A DNA stretch of 64,000 nucleotides, taken from the NCBI RefSeq assembly GCF_003113895.1, contig NZ_BDUD01000001.1:6376792-6440791 (forward strand), read 5' to 3'. This DNA is from Nostoc commune NIES-4072 (lineage in GTDB: Bacteria; Cyanobacteriota; Cyanobacteriia; Cyanobacteriales; Nostocaceae). Both the position numbers and the translations under genes were made by a program. Below are positions 36,688 through 49,245 of this stretch, one piece after another. The notes beneath the pieces are model-generated. The model was not told the origin of the DNA. It worked only from the letters and a program-made list of their open reading frames with translations, and did no database searches. Numbering within the stretch: position 1 is the stretch's first letter; every line of letters starts with the position of its first letter.

Positions 36688-37308
36688 GTGTTAACAGCTT
36701 TTACCGCAGGTTTATTATTAATTACAGTTTCAGAACTGGGCGATAAAACATTTTTTATTGCTGTAATATTGGCAATGCACCACTCGCGGCGGCTGGTATT
36801 TACAGGTGTGACAGCTGCTTTAGCCGCGATGACAATCCTTTCGGTGCTATTTGGACAAGCGGTATCTTTCTTACCAAAAGTTTATATTCATTACGCCGAA
36901 ATAGCTTTGTTTATTGCCTTTGGTCTCAAGCTGTTATATGACGCTAGTAAAATGTCTCCTGCTGCTTGTGATACAGAAGTTATAGAAGAAGCCGAAGCTG
37001 CGGTGAAAAAAGCAGATTTGGAGCTACCAAAGCAAAAGACTTCCTTGGCAATTATCATAGAAGCCTTTGTGTTGACATTTATGGCAGAGTGGGGCGATCG
37101 CACTCAAATTGCCACCATTGCCTTAGCGGCAGGTAATAATCCCATTGGAGTGACAGTAGGGGCAATTTTAGGACATGCCTTATGTGCTGCGATCGCAGTT
37201 ATCGGCGGCAAAATGATTGCCGGACGAATTTCTGAGCGTCAACTCACCCTGATTGGCGGATGCCTGTTTCTAGTGTTTGGTGTCGTTGCTGCCATTGAGG
37301 GAGCATGA
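36688..37308 (+). CDS. mnx: Manganese exporter, Gdt1/TMEM165 (UPF0016) family
   Basis: A 206-residue membrane protein with two homologous halves of three helices, each with the family motif: ELGDKT near residue 17 and EWGDRT near residue 132. The acidic loop between halves is short. Cyanobacterial members move manganese out of the cytoplasm, into the thylakoid lumen or periplasm, protecting cells and supplying photosystem II. The GTG start at 36688 has aggag 9 bases upstream. The manganese riboswitch in its leader independently supports this assignment. Confidence 0.92.
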   Translation: MLTAFTAGLLLITVSELGDKTFFIAVILAMHHSRRLVFTGVTAALAAMTILSVLFGQAVSFLPKVYIHYAEIALFIAFGLKLLYDASKMSPAACDTEVIEEAEAAVKKADLELPKQKTSLAIIIEAFVLTFMAEWGDRTQIATIALAAGNNPIGVTVGAILGHALCAAIAVIGGKMIAGRISERQLTLIGGCLFLVFGVVAAIEGA

Positions 37309-37401
37309 GGGGATGAAGTAGGGAGGCAGGGAACAGGGGAGGCAGAATAAGAAAGAACTTCTGATTATTGAGCCATGCCCCATGCCTCATGCCCCATGCC
37401 C

Positions 37402-38295
37402 CTATTTCGGCGTACTTTCCGGTGAAGGCGTGGGAGATGCAGCAGGATTAGGGAGGGGGGAAGCCGTTGCTGCCTTCTTAATTACGTCTTTGTACTGAGC
37501 AGGTGCTAAAGCTGCGGCACTATCAAACAAAAGTTTTGCATCTGCATCTTTGCCCTGTTGTTTCAAGAGCATCGCTTTTGCCATAACGGGGCGAAAATCC
37601 TTGGGATCTTTCTTAATTGCTTGGTCATATACAGAGCTAGCTTGATCGTACCGTTTCTGGGAAGCGTGAACCGAACCTAACAGTACCTGCACGGCTACTA
37701 TATCTACACTTCCTGGCTGAATTTTATTCGCTTGGGCTGCCTTAGAGAGGGTTTCTTGCAGCAAACCAATAGCTGCTTCCGGGCGTTGCTGACTTATTAA
37801 CAGATCCACCATTCCTTGTAAAGCCTTCAAATCGCCTGGTTTCGTAGACAAAATAGAGCGATAAGCTTGAGCGGCTCCTTCGCGATCGCCAATTTGCTGT
37901 TTGGCTTGAGCCAGTAGCACTGAATATTCTGACTGTTCGGGATTCAGCTTCGCTAGCTTTTCTAAAGGTTCAATGACGACTTGGATATCAGCTGGTTTAA
38001 CCTCACTTTTTTCTTTTTGACTCAGTAATTGTAGCCGCGCCTGTAATAAGCCTTTAAGCGCAGTCTGATTTTCTGGTTCCCTTTGCAAAACCAGTTCATA
38101 ACCCCGTACTTCGTCTTCCAGTTTTGATTTTTGGTCAGCAGAGGTCAAAGTGCCTCTGGTGCTAGCGGTATTCTGGTTTGAGGGTGGCGTATTATTAAAT
38201 GCTCCAATTATGGGAATCACCGAAACACCCACAAAAGCAAGAATTGCCACCGCCAAGACGATTTGAACTATCCAACGATTGCGCGGTTGAGACAC
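37402..38295 (-). CDS. Membrane-anchored TPR protein
   Basis: A 297-residue protein with one N-terminal membrane helix (about residues 9-27) and then several tetratricopeptide-like repeats (LVLQREPENQTALKGLLQAR, AAQAYRSILSTKPGDLKALQ, ASSVYDQAIKKDPKDFRPVM), ending in a Pro/Ser-rich tail. TPRs mediate protein-protein contacts. The domain probably faces the periplasm or lumen. Partner unknown. Confidence 0.85.
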   Translation of the reverse strand: MSQPRNRWIVQIVLAVAILAFVGVSVIPIIGAFNNTPPSNQNTASTRGTLTSADQKSKLEDEVRGYELVLQREPENQTALKGLLQARLQLLSQKEKSEVKPADIQVVIEPLEKLAKLNPEQSEYSVLLAQAKQQIGDREGAAQAYRSILSTKPGDLKALQGMVDLLISQQRPEAAIGLLQETLSKAAQANKIQPGSVDIVAVQVLLGSVHASQKRYDQASSVYDQAIKKDPKDFRPVMAKAMLLKQQGKDADAKLLFDSAAALAPAQYKDVIKKAATASPLPNPAASPTPSPESTPK

Positions 38296-38674
38296 AGTTT
38301 TGTCTTTCTCCTAAATTTTAATGACATTATCATTTACATAAATCGTAAAGTTAAAAATTTCCAAAACTTTGCGGAATACCGCCAATTGCCTGTGAATTTT
38401 ATAACAATTAACTATTTACACTGCTAAAGTAAGTGATGACTTTAGGAGGAGCCGTCAGAATTGTAGCTATGATATGCTTCCGAAACTAGTGTAAAGGCGC
38501 TGAATTACACATTTAGTGTTTATACACTCAATTTAGCGCCTTTAATATTGTTATAGAGTACCCTAGTGTGACTTTGTGAAAAGCAAATATACTTTCATCA
38601 GTCGCACAAATGCTCTTTCCAGCTGCCTTTGTAAAATCCCACAATGGGATGTGTCTCCGCCGCAAGGAGTTTTT

Positions 38675-39703
38675 ATGAATTCCGACCTGATGCCGTTGCC
38701 TGAATCTTCTAATTCTTCTACCTCTAGCCAGGGCCCAACTAACAAAGAGGCAGCCGCTAATGTTCACATAGCAGCCAAGTCCTCTAAACCTGAAAATTCG
38801 CCTGTTAACCCCATTGAGACTGACTCAAATGGGAACTTAATCAATCGACAGCAACCAATTCCGCCTCCCAGTGAGCCGATGCAATATCGAGCGATCGGGT
38901 TAGTTAGGGGTCGCTATCATGCTAGCAGCGAACAATTTACTCAAGGTACGCTGCTGACCACAGATGGTGTAGAACTCAATGCCGTCCTCCTAGGCCGGAT
39001 TATGAGCTTAGTCAAGAATCATCTAGACTTAGAAAAAGAACACTTGTGGGTAGTATATCCACGTACAAGACAAGAGAATGATACCTTGCACATCCAAATC
39101 GTCGGAGTTTGGGAGCCAGAAAATCTGGCAAAAAACTCAACAGATGAAGACGATTCAGACTTGGAATTGCAAGAGTTACAACAGATTCCCGATGATGGCT
39201 TATCCGAAAACTCTGAACTAAGTACAATTCCCGTAATTCCCTCATCAGAAGTTGCAGATGGTGGTTTTTCTGTTCGTGGTGAGGTAGTCTACCAATCTTT
39301 TGATGCTAAGAGCTTGGTAGTCAAAATTAGGCAAGCCGCACGCAAACCAACTGAGAAACCCAAATATTTTAAATTGAAATTGAGGGGCGTGCTGACCACC
39401 AAAGCAGTAGGAAAGTTCTGGGACTTCCAAGCCAAGCGAGAAGCTGACGTTTTGATCGTAGAAAAAGCTGAGGCGATCGCTGACTTGCCCAAAAAACGCA
39501 AACCACCATTCAAAGGTGGCCCTCGTGCTGGCGGTGGCGGTGGTGCTGGTGGTAGAAAACCATTCCCCCCTAGACGCAGTGGCGAAACCCCACGTCCTAT
39601 CAAGAAAACAAGCGCAGGCGGCGACACCTCGGTGGTGTCAAAACCTATACCAAGAACACCCGCTCCTAAACCCATCAAGCGGCCGAAACCGACTCAAGAA
39701 TAG
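38675..39703 (+). CDS. Conserved cyanobacterial protein with basic Gly/Pro-rich tail
   Basis: The ATG at 38675 is chosen because aaggag lies 6 bases upstream; the open frame continues 33 codons further but without support. The 342-residue protein has a disordered Ser/Asn N-terminus and a central domain (RAIGLVRGRYHASSEQFTQG, then LLTTDGVELNAVLLGR). A second beta-rich domain follows (FSVRGEVVYQSFDAKSLVVK). A C-terminal lysine/arginine/glycine/proline-rich tail of about 65 residues ends the protein. The tail resembles nucleic-acid-binding tails. No function is known to me. Confidence 0.7.
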   Translation: MNSDLMPLPESSNSSTSSQGPTNKEAAANVHIAAKSSKPENSPVNPIETDSNGNLINRQQPIPPPSEPMQYRAIGLVRGRYHASSEQFTQGTLLTTDGVELNAVLLGRIMSLVKNHLDLEKEHLWVVYPRTRQENDTLHIQIVGVWEPENLAKNSTDEDDSDLELQELQQIPDDGLSENSELSTIPVIPSSEVADGGFSVRGEVVYQSFDAKSLVVKIRQAARKPTEKPKYFKLKLRGVLTTKAVGKFWDFQAKREADVLIVEKAEAIADLPKKRKPPFKGGPRAGGGGGAGGRKPFPPRRSGETPRPIKKTSAGGDTSVVSKPIPRTPAPKPIKRPKPTQE

Positions 39704-39843
39704 GGTATTGGGGATTGGGGATTGGGTACTGGGGATTAAAGATTGGGAGCTAGGAATTAGAGATTGGGGATTAGATTAAATATTAGGGTTCAACTAATTT
39801 TTTCCAGTCCCCAATCCCCAGTCCCCAGTCCCCAGTCCCCAAT
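39704..39843. repeat. STRR arrays (ggggatt)n and (cagtccc)n
   Basis: Heptamer arrays with drift on both sides of a short spacer: ggggatt-type on the left (39708-39772) and its complement, cagtccc-type, on the right (39807-39842). They could form a long hairpin between the convergent genes. Confidence 0.85.
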
Positions 39844-39844
39844 A

Positions 39845-41014
39845 TCAAAAATCCGTCCGTCGGTCTTGGGGTAGAAAAGATCGCTCCATCGGAATTGGAG
39901 AAACTGGTTCTGTCAGGGTAAACGTACCGGCTTCGATCCACTTTTTCAACTCTAGGGCGACTTGCCTAGAAAAAAACAAACTTGCTAAGGGGGCAGAGCG
40001 TACAGCTTTGCCCTCAATCGTGATCCGCCCAGATTTTAGTTGGGCATAACTCACTAAACCAAAAGTAGGACGAACGCGCCGGGGAATGGAAAAATCCACT
40101 ATTGGGGCTACTAAGTCTTGATCTTGGACGGCACAGTGTTCAACTACTTGTTCATTTAACACAGGTAGTGGTACACCAACACCTAACATCAATGAGGGGC
40201 CATAGCTTTTGAAGTAACAACCCCGAACCCAGTGAGCATCCATTTGCTTGGCATCACCAATTAAAGCTAAAGTGGCGGAAGGCCCAATGGGTGTACGATT
40301 AGCTAAACGCTTTTGTAAAGGAAAGTGCTGAGTGCCTTCCCAAGCGACATAGCCAATACCACCACCTAAAAAAATTCGAGTACCGATACCAACGAGTTGT
40401 AAATCGGGGTCGTTGAGTAAGGGGGAAATAGCACCGGGGTTAGAGTAAACGGCATTTCCCAGACGCGGTTGTAAAGGGCCGAGATAGGTGAAGAGGGGGC
40501 GATCGCCACCATTTACACCAACAATAAAATTTTGATAAAGATTGCGGGGATTAAATAAATAAAACTGATTAATCGTTTCATTGGTAATTGTAGTTTCAAA
40601 AGTTGCTCTGGGATAACAATCTGTTACTTGTCCTTGCGCTTTTACGTGTATAGGTTTACCAGCGATCAAATCTTCGATTACATGACCCCCGCCACGTTCT
40701 CTGACTTCTTCCCCGTCCGTTGTCTCTACAGCAGAACTCGCACCCAAATATAAATCTACTGCCCCAAAACCAGAGTATGCTGGAACCCCATCTAACCAAC
40801 ACCGACGAATTTTTATCGGGGGATCAGTGTGTCCGAGATTGATAATTGCACCACTTGATTCCATTGGCTCAAATGTGCCAGTGGTAATTACATCAACTTC
40901 TTTAGCTGCTTTAGTAACACCGATTTCTACAACTCGTGCTTTTAATTCTTCAGTTGTCAACACTACCGCACGTTGGCGGCTGATTTTTTCGTTAATTTCT
41001 GCAATTGTTCGCAT
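39845..41014 (-). CDS. Homocysteine biosynthesis protein, DUF39/HcyBio family
   Basis: A protein of about 389 residues. The DUF39 domain covers nearly the whole length (VITTGTFEPMESSGAIINLG, then RRCWLDGVPAYSGFGAVDLYLGAS). It has a conserved cysteine in RGCYFKSYGPSLMLGVGVPL. Family members take part in making homocysteine from aspartate semialdehyde and sulfide in organisms that use this route. Here it is followed by metK on the same strand upstream, placing it in methionine/SAM metabolism. The start at 41014 (MRTIAEINEK) is chosen for homology-like sequence; an upstream ATG at 41113 extends the frame. Confidence 0.85.
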   Translation of the reverse strand: MRTIAEINEKISRQRAVVLTTEELKARVVEIGVTKAAKEVDVITTGTFEPMESSGAIINLGHTDPPIKIRRCWLDGVPAYSGFGAVDLYLGASSAVETTDGEEVRERGGGHVIEDLIAGKPIHVKAQGQVTDCYPRATFETTITNETINQFYLFNPRNLYQNFIVGVNGGDRPLFTYLGPLQPRLGNAVYSNPGAISPLLNDPDLQLVGIGTRIFLGGGIGYVAWEGTQHFPLQKRLANRTPIGPSATLALIGDAKQMDAHWVRGCYFKSYGPSLMLGVGVPLPVLNEQVVEHCAVQDQDLVAPIVDFSIPRRVRPTFGLVSYAQLKSGRITIEGKAVRSAPLASLFFSRQVALELKKWIEAGTFTLTEPVSPIPMERSFLPQDRRTDF

Positions 41015-41146
41015 TTTATCAGTGCTAGTGCTTCCTGCTGTCTTCCTTTTTGAAGGATATCTTGATAAATCACAAACTCTTGCATAATTTATTCTCAAAA
41101 TAGTTGTCACCAATCTCTGCGCGACAGCTTAACACCCTAGATAGGG

Positions 41147-41326
41147 TTAAAATTCCGAAAAAATTCAAATATTGCAAAGTCAGAATTAATGCTAAATTCT
41201 ATTTTAGATAAATGAGGGTATAAACAATTTGTAAGATTAAAATTCCGAAAAAATTCAAATATTGCAAAGTCAGAATTAATGCTAAATTCTGTTTTAGATA
41301 AATGAGGGTATAAACAATTTGTGAAG
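41147..41326. repeat. 90-bp tandem duplication between the DUF39 gene and metK
   Basis: Two head-to-tail copies with period 90 (ttaaaattccgaaaaaattc begins at 41147 and again at 41237). Over about 84 bases they differ by a single A/G. This is a recent local duplication of sequence without genes. Confidence 0.95.
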
Positions 41327-41377
41327 TTGCTAATACCCTCAGATATATAAACTAAGTTTTTGCAGTAGCGTCTAAGT

Positions 41378-42652
41378 CTAAGTTAGTGCTTGAGCAACTA
41401 CTGCCGAAAGCAACTCATTTGCTGCTTGCTTCAACAACTCGGCTTTATCGGTCTGTTCCCAAGGCAACTCTAAATCAGCCCGCCCAAAATGACCGTAAGC
41501 CGCGACGTCCTGATAAAAACGTCCGCCTCTTTCACTTGGTAGGTTACGTAAGTTGAAGGCATGAATAATCCCCGCCGGACGGAGTTCAAAGTGCTGGTTG
41601 ATTAATTCCAGTAAAGTTTCTTCATCCACTTTACCGGTGCCAAAGGTATCAACCAGAATGCTTGTTGGTCGCGCTACGCCAATGGCATAGGATAGTTGAA
41701 TTTCAACTTTTTCTGCCAACCCAGCAGCGACAATATTTTTCGCCACATAACGAGCAGCATAAGCAGCAGAGCGGTCTACCTTGGTGGGGTCTTTACCAGA
41801 AAAAGCGCCGCCACCATGCCGTGAGTAACCACCGTAGGTGTCAACTATTATTTTCCGTCCTGTCAGACCAGAGTCTCCCTGAGGGCCACCAACGACAAAT
41901 TTGCCAGTGGGGTTAACTAAAAAACGTGTTTCCTGATTAGGCTTAATTTCAATGTCACCAAAAACAGGTTCGACCACTGCTGACCAGAGGTCTTGTTTAA
42001 TTTTGGCTTGTACCGCCGCCTCATCCGTGATTTCCCCAATACTGGCTGTATGTTGGGTGGAAATTAGAATAGTATCAATACCTACTGGGCGTCCATCTTC
42101 GTAGACCACAGTTACTTGGGTTTTACCGTCAGGACGCAGGTATGACAATTCACCTGTTTTGCGGACTGCTGCCAATCGGCGAGCAATGCGGTGGGCGAGA
42201 CTGATGGGTAAGGGCATCAGTTCTGGTGTTTCGTTGCTAGCAAAACCGAACATTATACCTTGATCGCCCGCGCCAATTTTGTCAAATTGTTCATCACTAT
42301 CCTGCTGGCGCGTTTCTTGAGCGGTGTTAACGCCTTGAGCAATATCAGGTGATTGTTCGTCTAAAGCCAGCAGAACGCTGGTGCTGTTAGCAGAAAACCC
42401 ATTATCGGCATTGGTATAGCCAATTTCGGCAATTTTCTGACGGGCAAGATTGACGAAATTCACATTGGCTTTGGTGGTTATTTCACCAGTGATTAGCACC
42501 AAACCAGTATTAACTACTACTTCAGCTGCAACACGGCTGCTGGGGTCTTGTGTCAGTAGGGCATCCAGAATGGTATCAGAAATCTGATCGCAGATTTTAT
42601 CTGGATGACCTTCGGTGACTGACTCCGAGGTAAATAGATATCGACGAGACAA
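41378..42652 (-). CDS. metK: S-adenosylmethionine synthetase
   Basis: MetK makes S-adenosylmethionine from methionine and ATP in the cytoplasm. The 424-residue protein has the N-terminal [20 protein letters not shown], the [13 protein letters not shown] motif, and the flexible-loop/phosphate motif [16 protein letters not shown]. It begins at TTG 42652, preceded by a perfect AGGAGG 8 bases upstream, so the TTG is well supported. Its neighbour is the DUF39 homocysteine gene. Confidence 0.97.
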   Translation of the reverse strand: MSRRYLFTSESVTEGHPDKICDQISDTILDALLTQDPSSRVAAEVVVNTGLVLITGEITTKANVNFVNLARQKIAEIGYTNADNGFSANSTSVLLALDEQSPDIAQGVNTAQETRQQDSDEQFDKIGAGDQGIMFGFASNETPELMPLPISLAHRIARRLAAVRKTGELSYLRPDGKTQVTVVYEDGRPVGIDTILISTQHTASIGEITDEAAVQAKIKQDLWSAVVEPVFGDIEIKPNQETRFLVNPTGKFVVGGPQGDSGLTGRKIIVDTYGGYSRHGGGAFSGKDPTKVDRSAAYAARYVAKNIVAAGLAEKVEIQLSYAIGVARPTSILVDTFGTGKVDEETLLELINQHFELRPAGIIHAFNLRNLPSERGGRFYQDVAAYGHFGRADLELPWEQTDKAELLKQAANELLSAVVAQALT

Positions 42653-43070
42653 AGGAAATTCCTCCTGATTTGAATTTTTTGGCTGAACTAAATCTAGTAT
42701 TTAGTTCAACTACCTAATTTAACGTGAGTTAGATGAACCCTAACTTGAACTAAAGTTCAAGCCTGCCCCTCTCTGACTCAAAAAGACATGGTTTTGGGTA
42801 GTAAAACCTTTTAAAGGTCTTTTGATTCGGCTCATTAGGTGAACACCTTATAAGCAGTCGAACTCACATTAATTTATGAAATCATAACAATATTTATACT
42901 TCAGTAGTTAGTATCTTATTAATATCGATAAAAACTACTAGCTATCAGGTAAGTATCTGTAAAGAAGATCAATTTATGCTAATTAATTTGTGGTTAAAAG
43001 TATTTAATAACACAAAAAAAGGGGACACTAAGAAGCGCCCCCACAAACTTTGACACAAACACTGCTGCTT
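42653..43070. other. Intergenic region upstream of metK
   Basis: About 420 bases. It has inverted motifs (acttgaactaaagttcaag at 42742-42760) and the T/A tract after prk near 43012-43045, which may be a weak terminator on the minus strand. I looked for a SAM riboswitch and do not see its conserved core. Confidence 0.45.
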
Positions 43071-44075
43071 TTAAACCTGAACCGCTAACTTTGCTTCCGT
43101 AGCTGTTAAGCGCTCATAAGCAGCACGCATTTTCAATCCTGTAAGCACTTGGAAGAAACCAGTACCATTATTGGAACCTGGATACTCGCGGTGCTGGAGT
43201 AACAAGTGAGTCAATTCACCCTGATATTTAGTGGATGTATTGCTGAGATGGGTTTCGATATAAATTACTTCTTCCAAGTTGTCAAATTGACCATCGACCT
43301 CTAGTACTGAGACATAGCGGCCGTAGTAAACATCTGAACCGTAGTACAGTTGCATACCAGGGTAAGAACAGGTCAGCTTGCGTCCACAAGGAGTCCAATT
43401 AATTGTTGACCCTTCATCAAATAGGTAGGTTGGATCAAAGCCTTCCTTACCTTCGCGCTGGAGCATACGTACCCGCAAGACTCTGCGCTCCGTGTCGTTT
43501 TTGATCAAGTTCGTGGGTAATACTTGTAGAACCACATCAGCAAATTCTCTTTGTGGTTCAATAAATTTATCAAAGTCAGGTTTGCGGGAATTGATTTGCG
43601 CTAAGACATCTTCGTAGCGATGGCCACGTTCAGCCATATCTCGCTGGATTTTCCAGGCAATTTTGACTTCATCGCTAATGTCAAAATATACACTGAAGTC
43701 GATTAGCGATCGCACCCGCTCATCATATAAAGGATGCAGCCCTTCAACAACTATAATGTGATTCGGCTCTATCCGCTCTGGCGGATCAATTAAGCCAGTT
43801 TCGTGGTTATAAATCGGCTTATCAATCGCTTGACCACTTTTAAGCGCTTTAATTTGCTCATACATCAGGTCAAAATTGTTGGCTCTAGGGTCTAATGCCG
43901 TTATCCCCGTTTCTTTACGTTGTTTGCGATCTAGTGAATGATAGTCATCCAAGCAAATGACTGTCATTAATTCTTCACCAAACAAATCTATCAAACGACG
44001 CAAAAACGTAGATTTCCCGCACCCAGAGTCTCCGGCTACTCCAATCAGTACCACGCGTTCCGGCTTATTTGTCAT
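43071..44075 (-). CDS. prk: Phosphoribulokinase
   Basis: Phosphoribulokinase phosphorylates ribulose 5-phosphate to make the Rubisco substrate in the Calvin cycle. The 334-residue protein has the P-loop GVAGDSGCGKST (K21) with the regulatory cysteines C19 and C41, and a second pair in TPCGRKLTC. These thiols are the known sites of thioredoxin and CP12 control. The ATG at 44075 has a clear gaggag site. It is transcribed alone, away from petH. Confidence 0.98.
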   Translation of the reverse strand: MTNKPERVVLIGVAGDSGCGKSTFLRRLIDLFGEELMTVICLDDYHSLDRKQRKETGITALDPRANNFDLMYEQIKALKSGQAIDKPIYNHETGLIDPPERIEPNHIIVVEGLHPLYDERVRSLIDFSVYFDISDEVKIAWKIQRDMAERGHRYEDVLAQINSRKPDFDKFIEPQREFADVVLQVLPTNLIKNDTERRVLRVRMLQREGKEGFDPTYLFDEGSTINWTPCGRKLTCSYPGMQLYYGSDVYYGRYVSVLEVDGQFDNLEEVIYIETHLSNTSTKYQGELTHLLLQHREYPGSNNGTGFFQVLTGLKMRAAYERLTATEAKLAVQV

Positions 44076-46593
<2,518 letters not shown>

Positions 46594-46708
46594 GTGCTGA
46601 GTACCGAGTTCTGAGTTCTAAGTTATGAATGAGTAGGGTAGGCAGTGCCTACCCTACAATTGTTTTATACAGATGGCTGAGGAAAGAGTTCTCAGTTCTG
46701 GGAGGTAA

Positions 46709-46911
46709 AGTATTAACAGTGAACAGTGAACAGTAAACAGTTATCAGTGATCTATTTATCCCTGGGTTTAAGTCCCCCACAAAGAGGTGGAATGCGTTGG
46801 TGGCGGGTCTAAATCCCCCACCATACGCCTGATAACTGATAACTGATAACTGATAACTGATTTAAATACTTGTTACTACTCAGCACTCAGCACTCAGCAC
46901 TCAGCACTTAA
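46709..46911. repeat. Three heptamer STRR arrays
   Basis: Arrays (cagtgaa)n at about 46717-46740, (ctgataa)n at 46828-46860 and (cactcag)n at 46877-46908 fill the petH-hom spacer, with a hairpin-forming segment at 46760-46820 in between. Confidence 0.85.
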
Positions 46912-46930
46912 AGAATAAATTGGGTGCAAA

Positions 46931-48217
46931 ATGGGTGTGAAACTAGGAATACTGGGATTAGGCACCGTGGGAACGGGAACAGTGCAGTTGTTGCAAGATA
47001 GCGCTGGGCGTCACCCATTGTTGCAAGAGATAGAAATCTATCGGGTGGGAGTGCGATCGCTCGATAAACCCCGTGCAGTAGAATTATCTACAGAAGTATT
47101 AACTACAGATTTAGAATCCATTGTCAACGATCCGGCGGTAGATATAGTTGTCGAGGTGATGGGCGGACTGGAGCCGGCGCGATCGCTCATCCTGAAAGCT
47201 TTAAGTAATGGTAAGCACGTAGTCACCGCCAATAAAGCCGCGATCGCTCGCTTTGGGGCGGAAATTTTCACAACTGCCAATCAAGCTGGCGTCTACGTCA
47301 TGTTAGAAGCTGCTGTGGGTGGTGGTATTCCGGTGATTCAACCCCTAAAGCAGTCTTTAAGTGTTAACCGTATTAATACTGTAACTGGTATCGTTAACGG
47401 TACAACTAACTACATCCTGACACGGATGCAAACAGAAGGCAGCAACTTTGATGATGTCTTAGCTGATGCCCAGCGATTGGGTTATGCTGAGGCTGACCCC
47501 ACAGCCGATGTTGATGGCTTAGACGCAGCCGATAAAATTGCTATTCTGGCATCATTAGGCTTTGGTGGACGTATTAACCTACAAGATGTTTATACCGAGG
47601 GGATTCGGCAAGTTAGCAAAACAGATATTGCCTACGCCGAAAAATTGGGATTTGTGATTAAATTGTTAGCGATCGCTAAACGTAATACTCCTTCATCTCC
47701 TCTCTCTGTGAGAGTTCATCCCACATTAGTGCCTCAAGCCCACCCCTTGGCTAGCATCAACGGTGTTTACAACGCCATTCTTGTGGAAGGAGAACCAATT
47801 GGGCAAGTAATGTTTTTTGGGCCTGGTGCTGGTGCTGGTGCAACCGCCAGTGCTGTTACATCAGATATTTTAAATCTAGTTGCTGTCCTCAAAACCAATA
47901 CAGCAGTTGCAAATCCCTTATTAACTTGTGGACATCAGGAATATTGCCAAATTGCGCCGATGGCAGAATTGATAACTCGGTTTTACGCCCGTTTCCTCAC
48001 CAATGACCAACCTGGAGTTATCGGTAAATTAGGGACTTGCTTTGGTAACTATGGCGTTAGCTTAGAGTCAATTGTCCAAACTGGCTTTCAAGGGGAACTT
48101 GCAGAGATTGTGGTTGTTACCCATGATGTACGGGAAGGGAATTTTAGGCAAGCTTTGGCTGAAATTCGGGATCTAGAAGCGATCGAAAGCATTCCTAGCT
48201 TACTGCGTGTACTTTGA
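46931..48217 (+). CDS. hom: Homoserine dehydrogenase
   Basis: This enzyme reduces aspartate semialdehyde to homoserine, leading to threonine and methionine. The 428-residue protein has the NAD(P) motif LGILGLGTVGTGTVQ, the domain-joining AAVGGGIPVIQPLKQSL, and the catalytic-region GIVNGTTNYILTRM followed by LGYAEADPTADVDGLDAADK. A C-terminal ACT domain (about residues 350-428, GVIGKLGTCFGNYGVSLESI) probably gives feedback control by threonine. It is monocistronic. Confidence 0.96.
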   Translation: MGVKLGILGLGTVGTGTVQLLQDSAGRHPLLQEIEIYRVGVRSLDKPRAVELSTEVLTTDLESIVNDPAVDIVVEVMGGLEPARSLILKALSNGKHVVTANKAAIARFGAEIFTTANQAGVYVMLEAAVGGGIPVIQPLKQSLSVNRINTVTGIVNGTTNYILTRMQTEGSNFDDVLADAQRLGYAEADPTADVDGLDAADKIAILASLGFGGRINLQDVYTEGIRQVSKTDIAYAEKLGFVIKLLAIAKRNTPSSPLSVRVHPTLVPQAHPLASINGVYNAILVEGEPIGQVMFFGPGAGAGATASAVTSDILNLVAVLKTNTAVANPLLTCGHQEYCQIAPMAELITRFYARFLTNDQPGVIGKLGTCFGNYGVSLESIVQTGFQGELAEIVVVTHDVREGNFRQALAEIRDLEAIESIPSLLRVL

Positions 48218-48345
48218 GATTAATGGAAAGTGCGATCGCTTGCTTGGGTTGAACCAGAAGCCTAGCTGCAAAGAAAGTCTTGCCAGCCTAAACCTAATGA
48301 CAAGCTACACTAAAAAACAACCCTTACTCCTGCAAAGGTAAGCTT

Positions 48346-49089
48346 ATGACCTCTGCAACTAATCCCCCCATCTCTGGAATGACTCTGCCAGACCATACTC
48401 AACTTCCAGAGTCAGACGGCACGTTTGTGAAAAACTTTCAAGAACATCCCCAAAGCATTCTACTAACCGAGTCCATTAAACCAGTATTGCAAAAACGTCA
48501 TCCTGATGGGCAATATTGCATCGGTCAAGACAGTGGTATTTACTGGCGCATTACTGACCCCCCAGAAAAAGGCGCAGAAGCTCCCGATTGGTTCTATGTC
48601 CCGAATGTGCCGCCTACACTCAATGGACAAATCCGCCGCTCTTATGTGCTGTGGCAAGAACACATTGCTCCATTGATTATATTAGAATTTGTCTCTGGAA
48701 ACGGTGCAGAAGAACGAGATAAAACACCTTGGAAGGGCAAATTTTGGATTTATGAACAGGTGATTCGTACTCCCTTTTATGGCATTTATGAAGTGAATAA
48801 AGCCAGTGTAGAAATGTATGAATTAATTGGTGGAGAATATGAGTTATTAACAACAAATGAACGGGGACATTATCTGATTGCTGCTTTGGGAGTTGAGTTA
48901 GGTATTTGGCAAGGAGTTTATCAAAATGCAGAATTACCTTGGCTGCGCTGGTGGGATTTGCAAGGTAATTTGTTGTTGAGTGGCGAGGAAAGAGCGGAAT
49001 TAGAAAGCCAAAAGGCGGAACTAGAACGCCAAAGAGCCGATCGCTTGACTGCTCAATTGCGATCGCTCGGCATCGAACCAGAAGCCTAG
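48346..49089 (+). CDS. Uma2 family (DUF820) nuclease-like protein
   Basis: A 247-residue protein of the Uma2 family, a restriction-endonuclease-like fold expanded in filamentous cyanobacteria. The core has RSYVLWQEHIAPLIILEFVS and KFWIYEQVIRTPFYGIYEV; the EFVSGN...E region supplies the acidic metal-site residues. The C-terminus is a charged coiled helix (LSGEERAELESQKAELERQR). Biological role is unknown; such genes often multiply with mobile elements. Seven 21-bp repeats follow in the same reading frame after the stop. Confidence 0.85.
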   Translation: MTSATNPPISGMTLPDHTQLPESDGTFVKNFQEHPQSILLTESIKPVLQKRHPDGQYCIGQDSGIYWRITDPPEKGAEAPDWFYVPNVPPTLNGQIRRSYVLWQEHIAPLIILEFVSGNGAEERDKTPWKGKFWIYEQVIRTPFYGIYEVNKASVEMYELIGGEYELLTTNERGHYLIAALGVELGIWQGVYQNAELPWLRWWDLQGNLLLSGEERAELESQKAELERQRADRLTAQLRSLGIEPEA

Positions 49090-49098
49090 ATTTTTAGC

Positions 49099-49245
49099 TC
49101 GGGCAGTCGTTTATTGAATTCGGGCGGTTGTTTATTGAATTCGGGCAGTTGTTTATTGAATTCGGGCAGTTGTTTATTGAATTCGGGCGGTTGTTTATTG
49201 AATTCGAGCAGTTGTTTATTGAATTCGGGCGGTCGTTTATTAAAT
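49099..49245 (+). repeat. Seven 21-bp tandem repeats
   Basis: Seven uninterrupted copies of a 21-bp unit (tcgggc-rgt-yg-tttattgaat) that vary at three or four positions. The unit is 7 codons long and stays open in the frame of the preceding Uma2 gene, reading SG[SG][CR]LLN repeated until TAA at 49255-49257. Only the TAG at 49087-49089 separates it from Uma2. Confidence 0.93.

Noticed and set aside
38576..38674. 33-codon upstream extension of the basic-tail protein
   Set aside because: A strong aaggag site and the ATG at 38675 explain the start; the extension lacks a ribosome binding site.
42653..43070. SAM riboswitch before metK
   Set aside because: I looked for the SAM-I core and found no matching arrangement; the perfect AGGAGG-TTG start needs no riboswitch to explain it.
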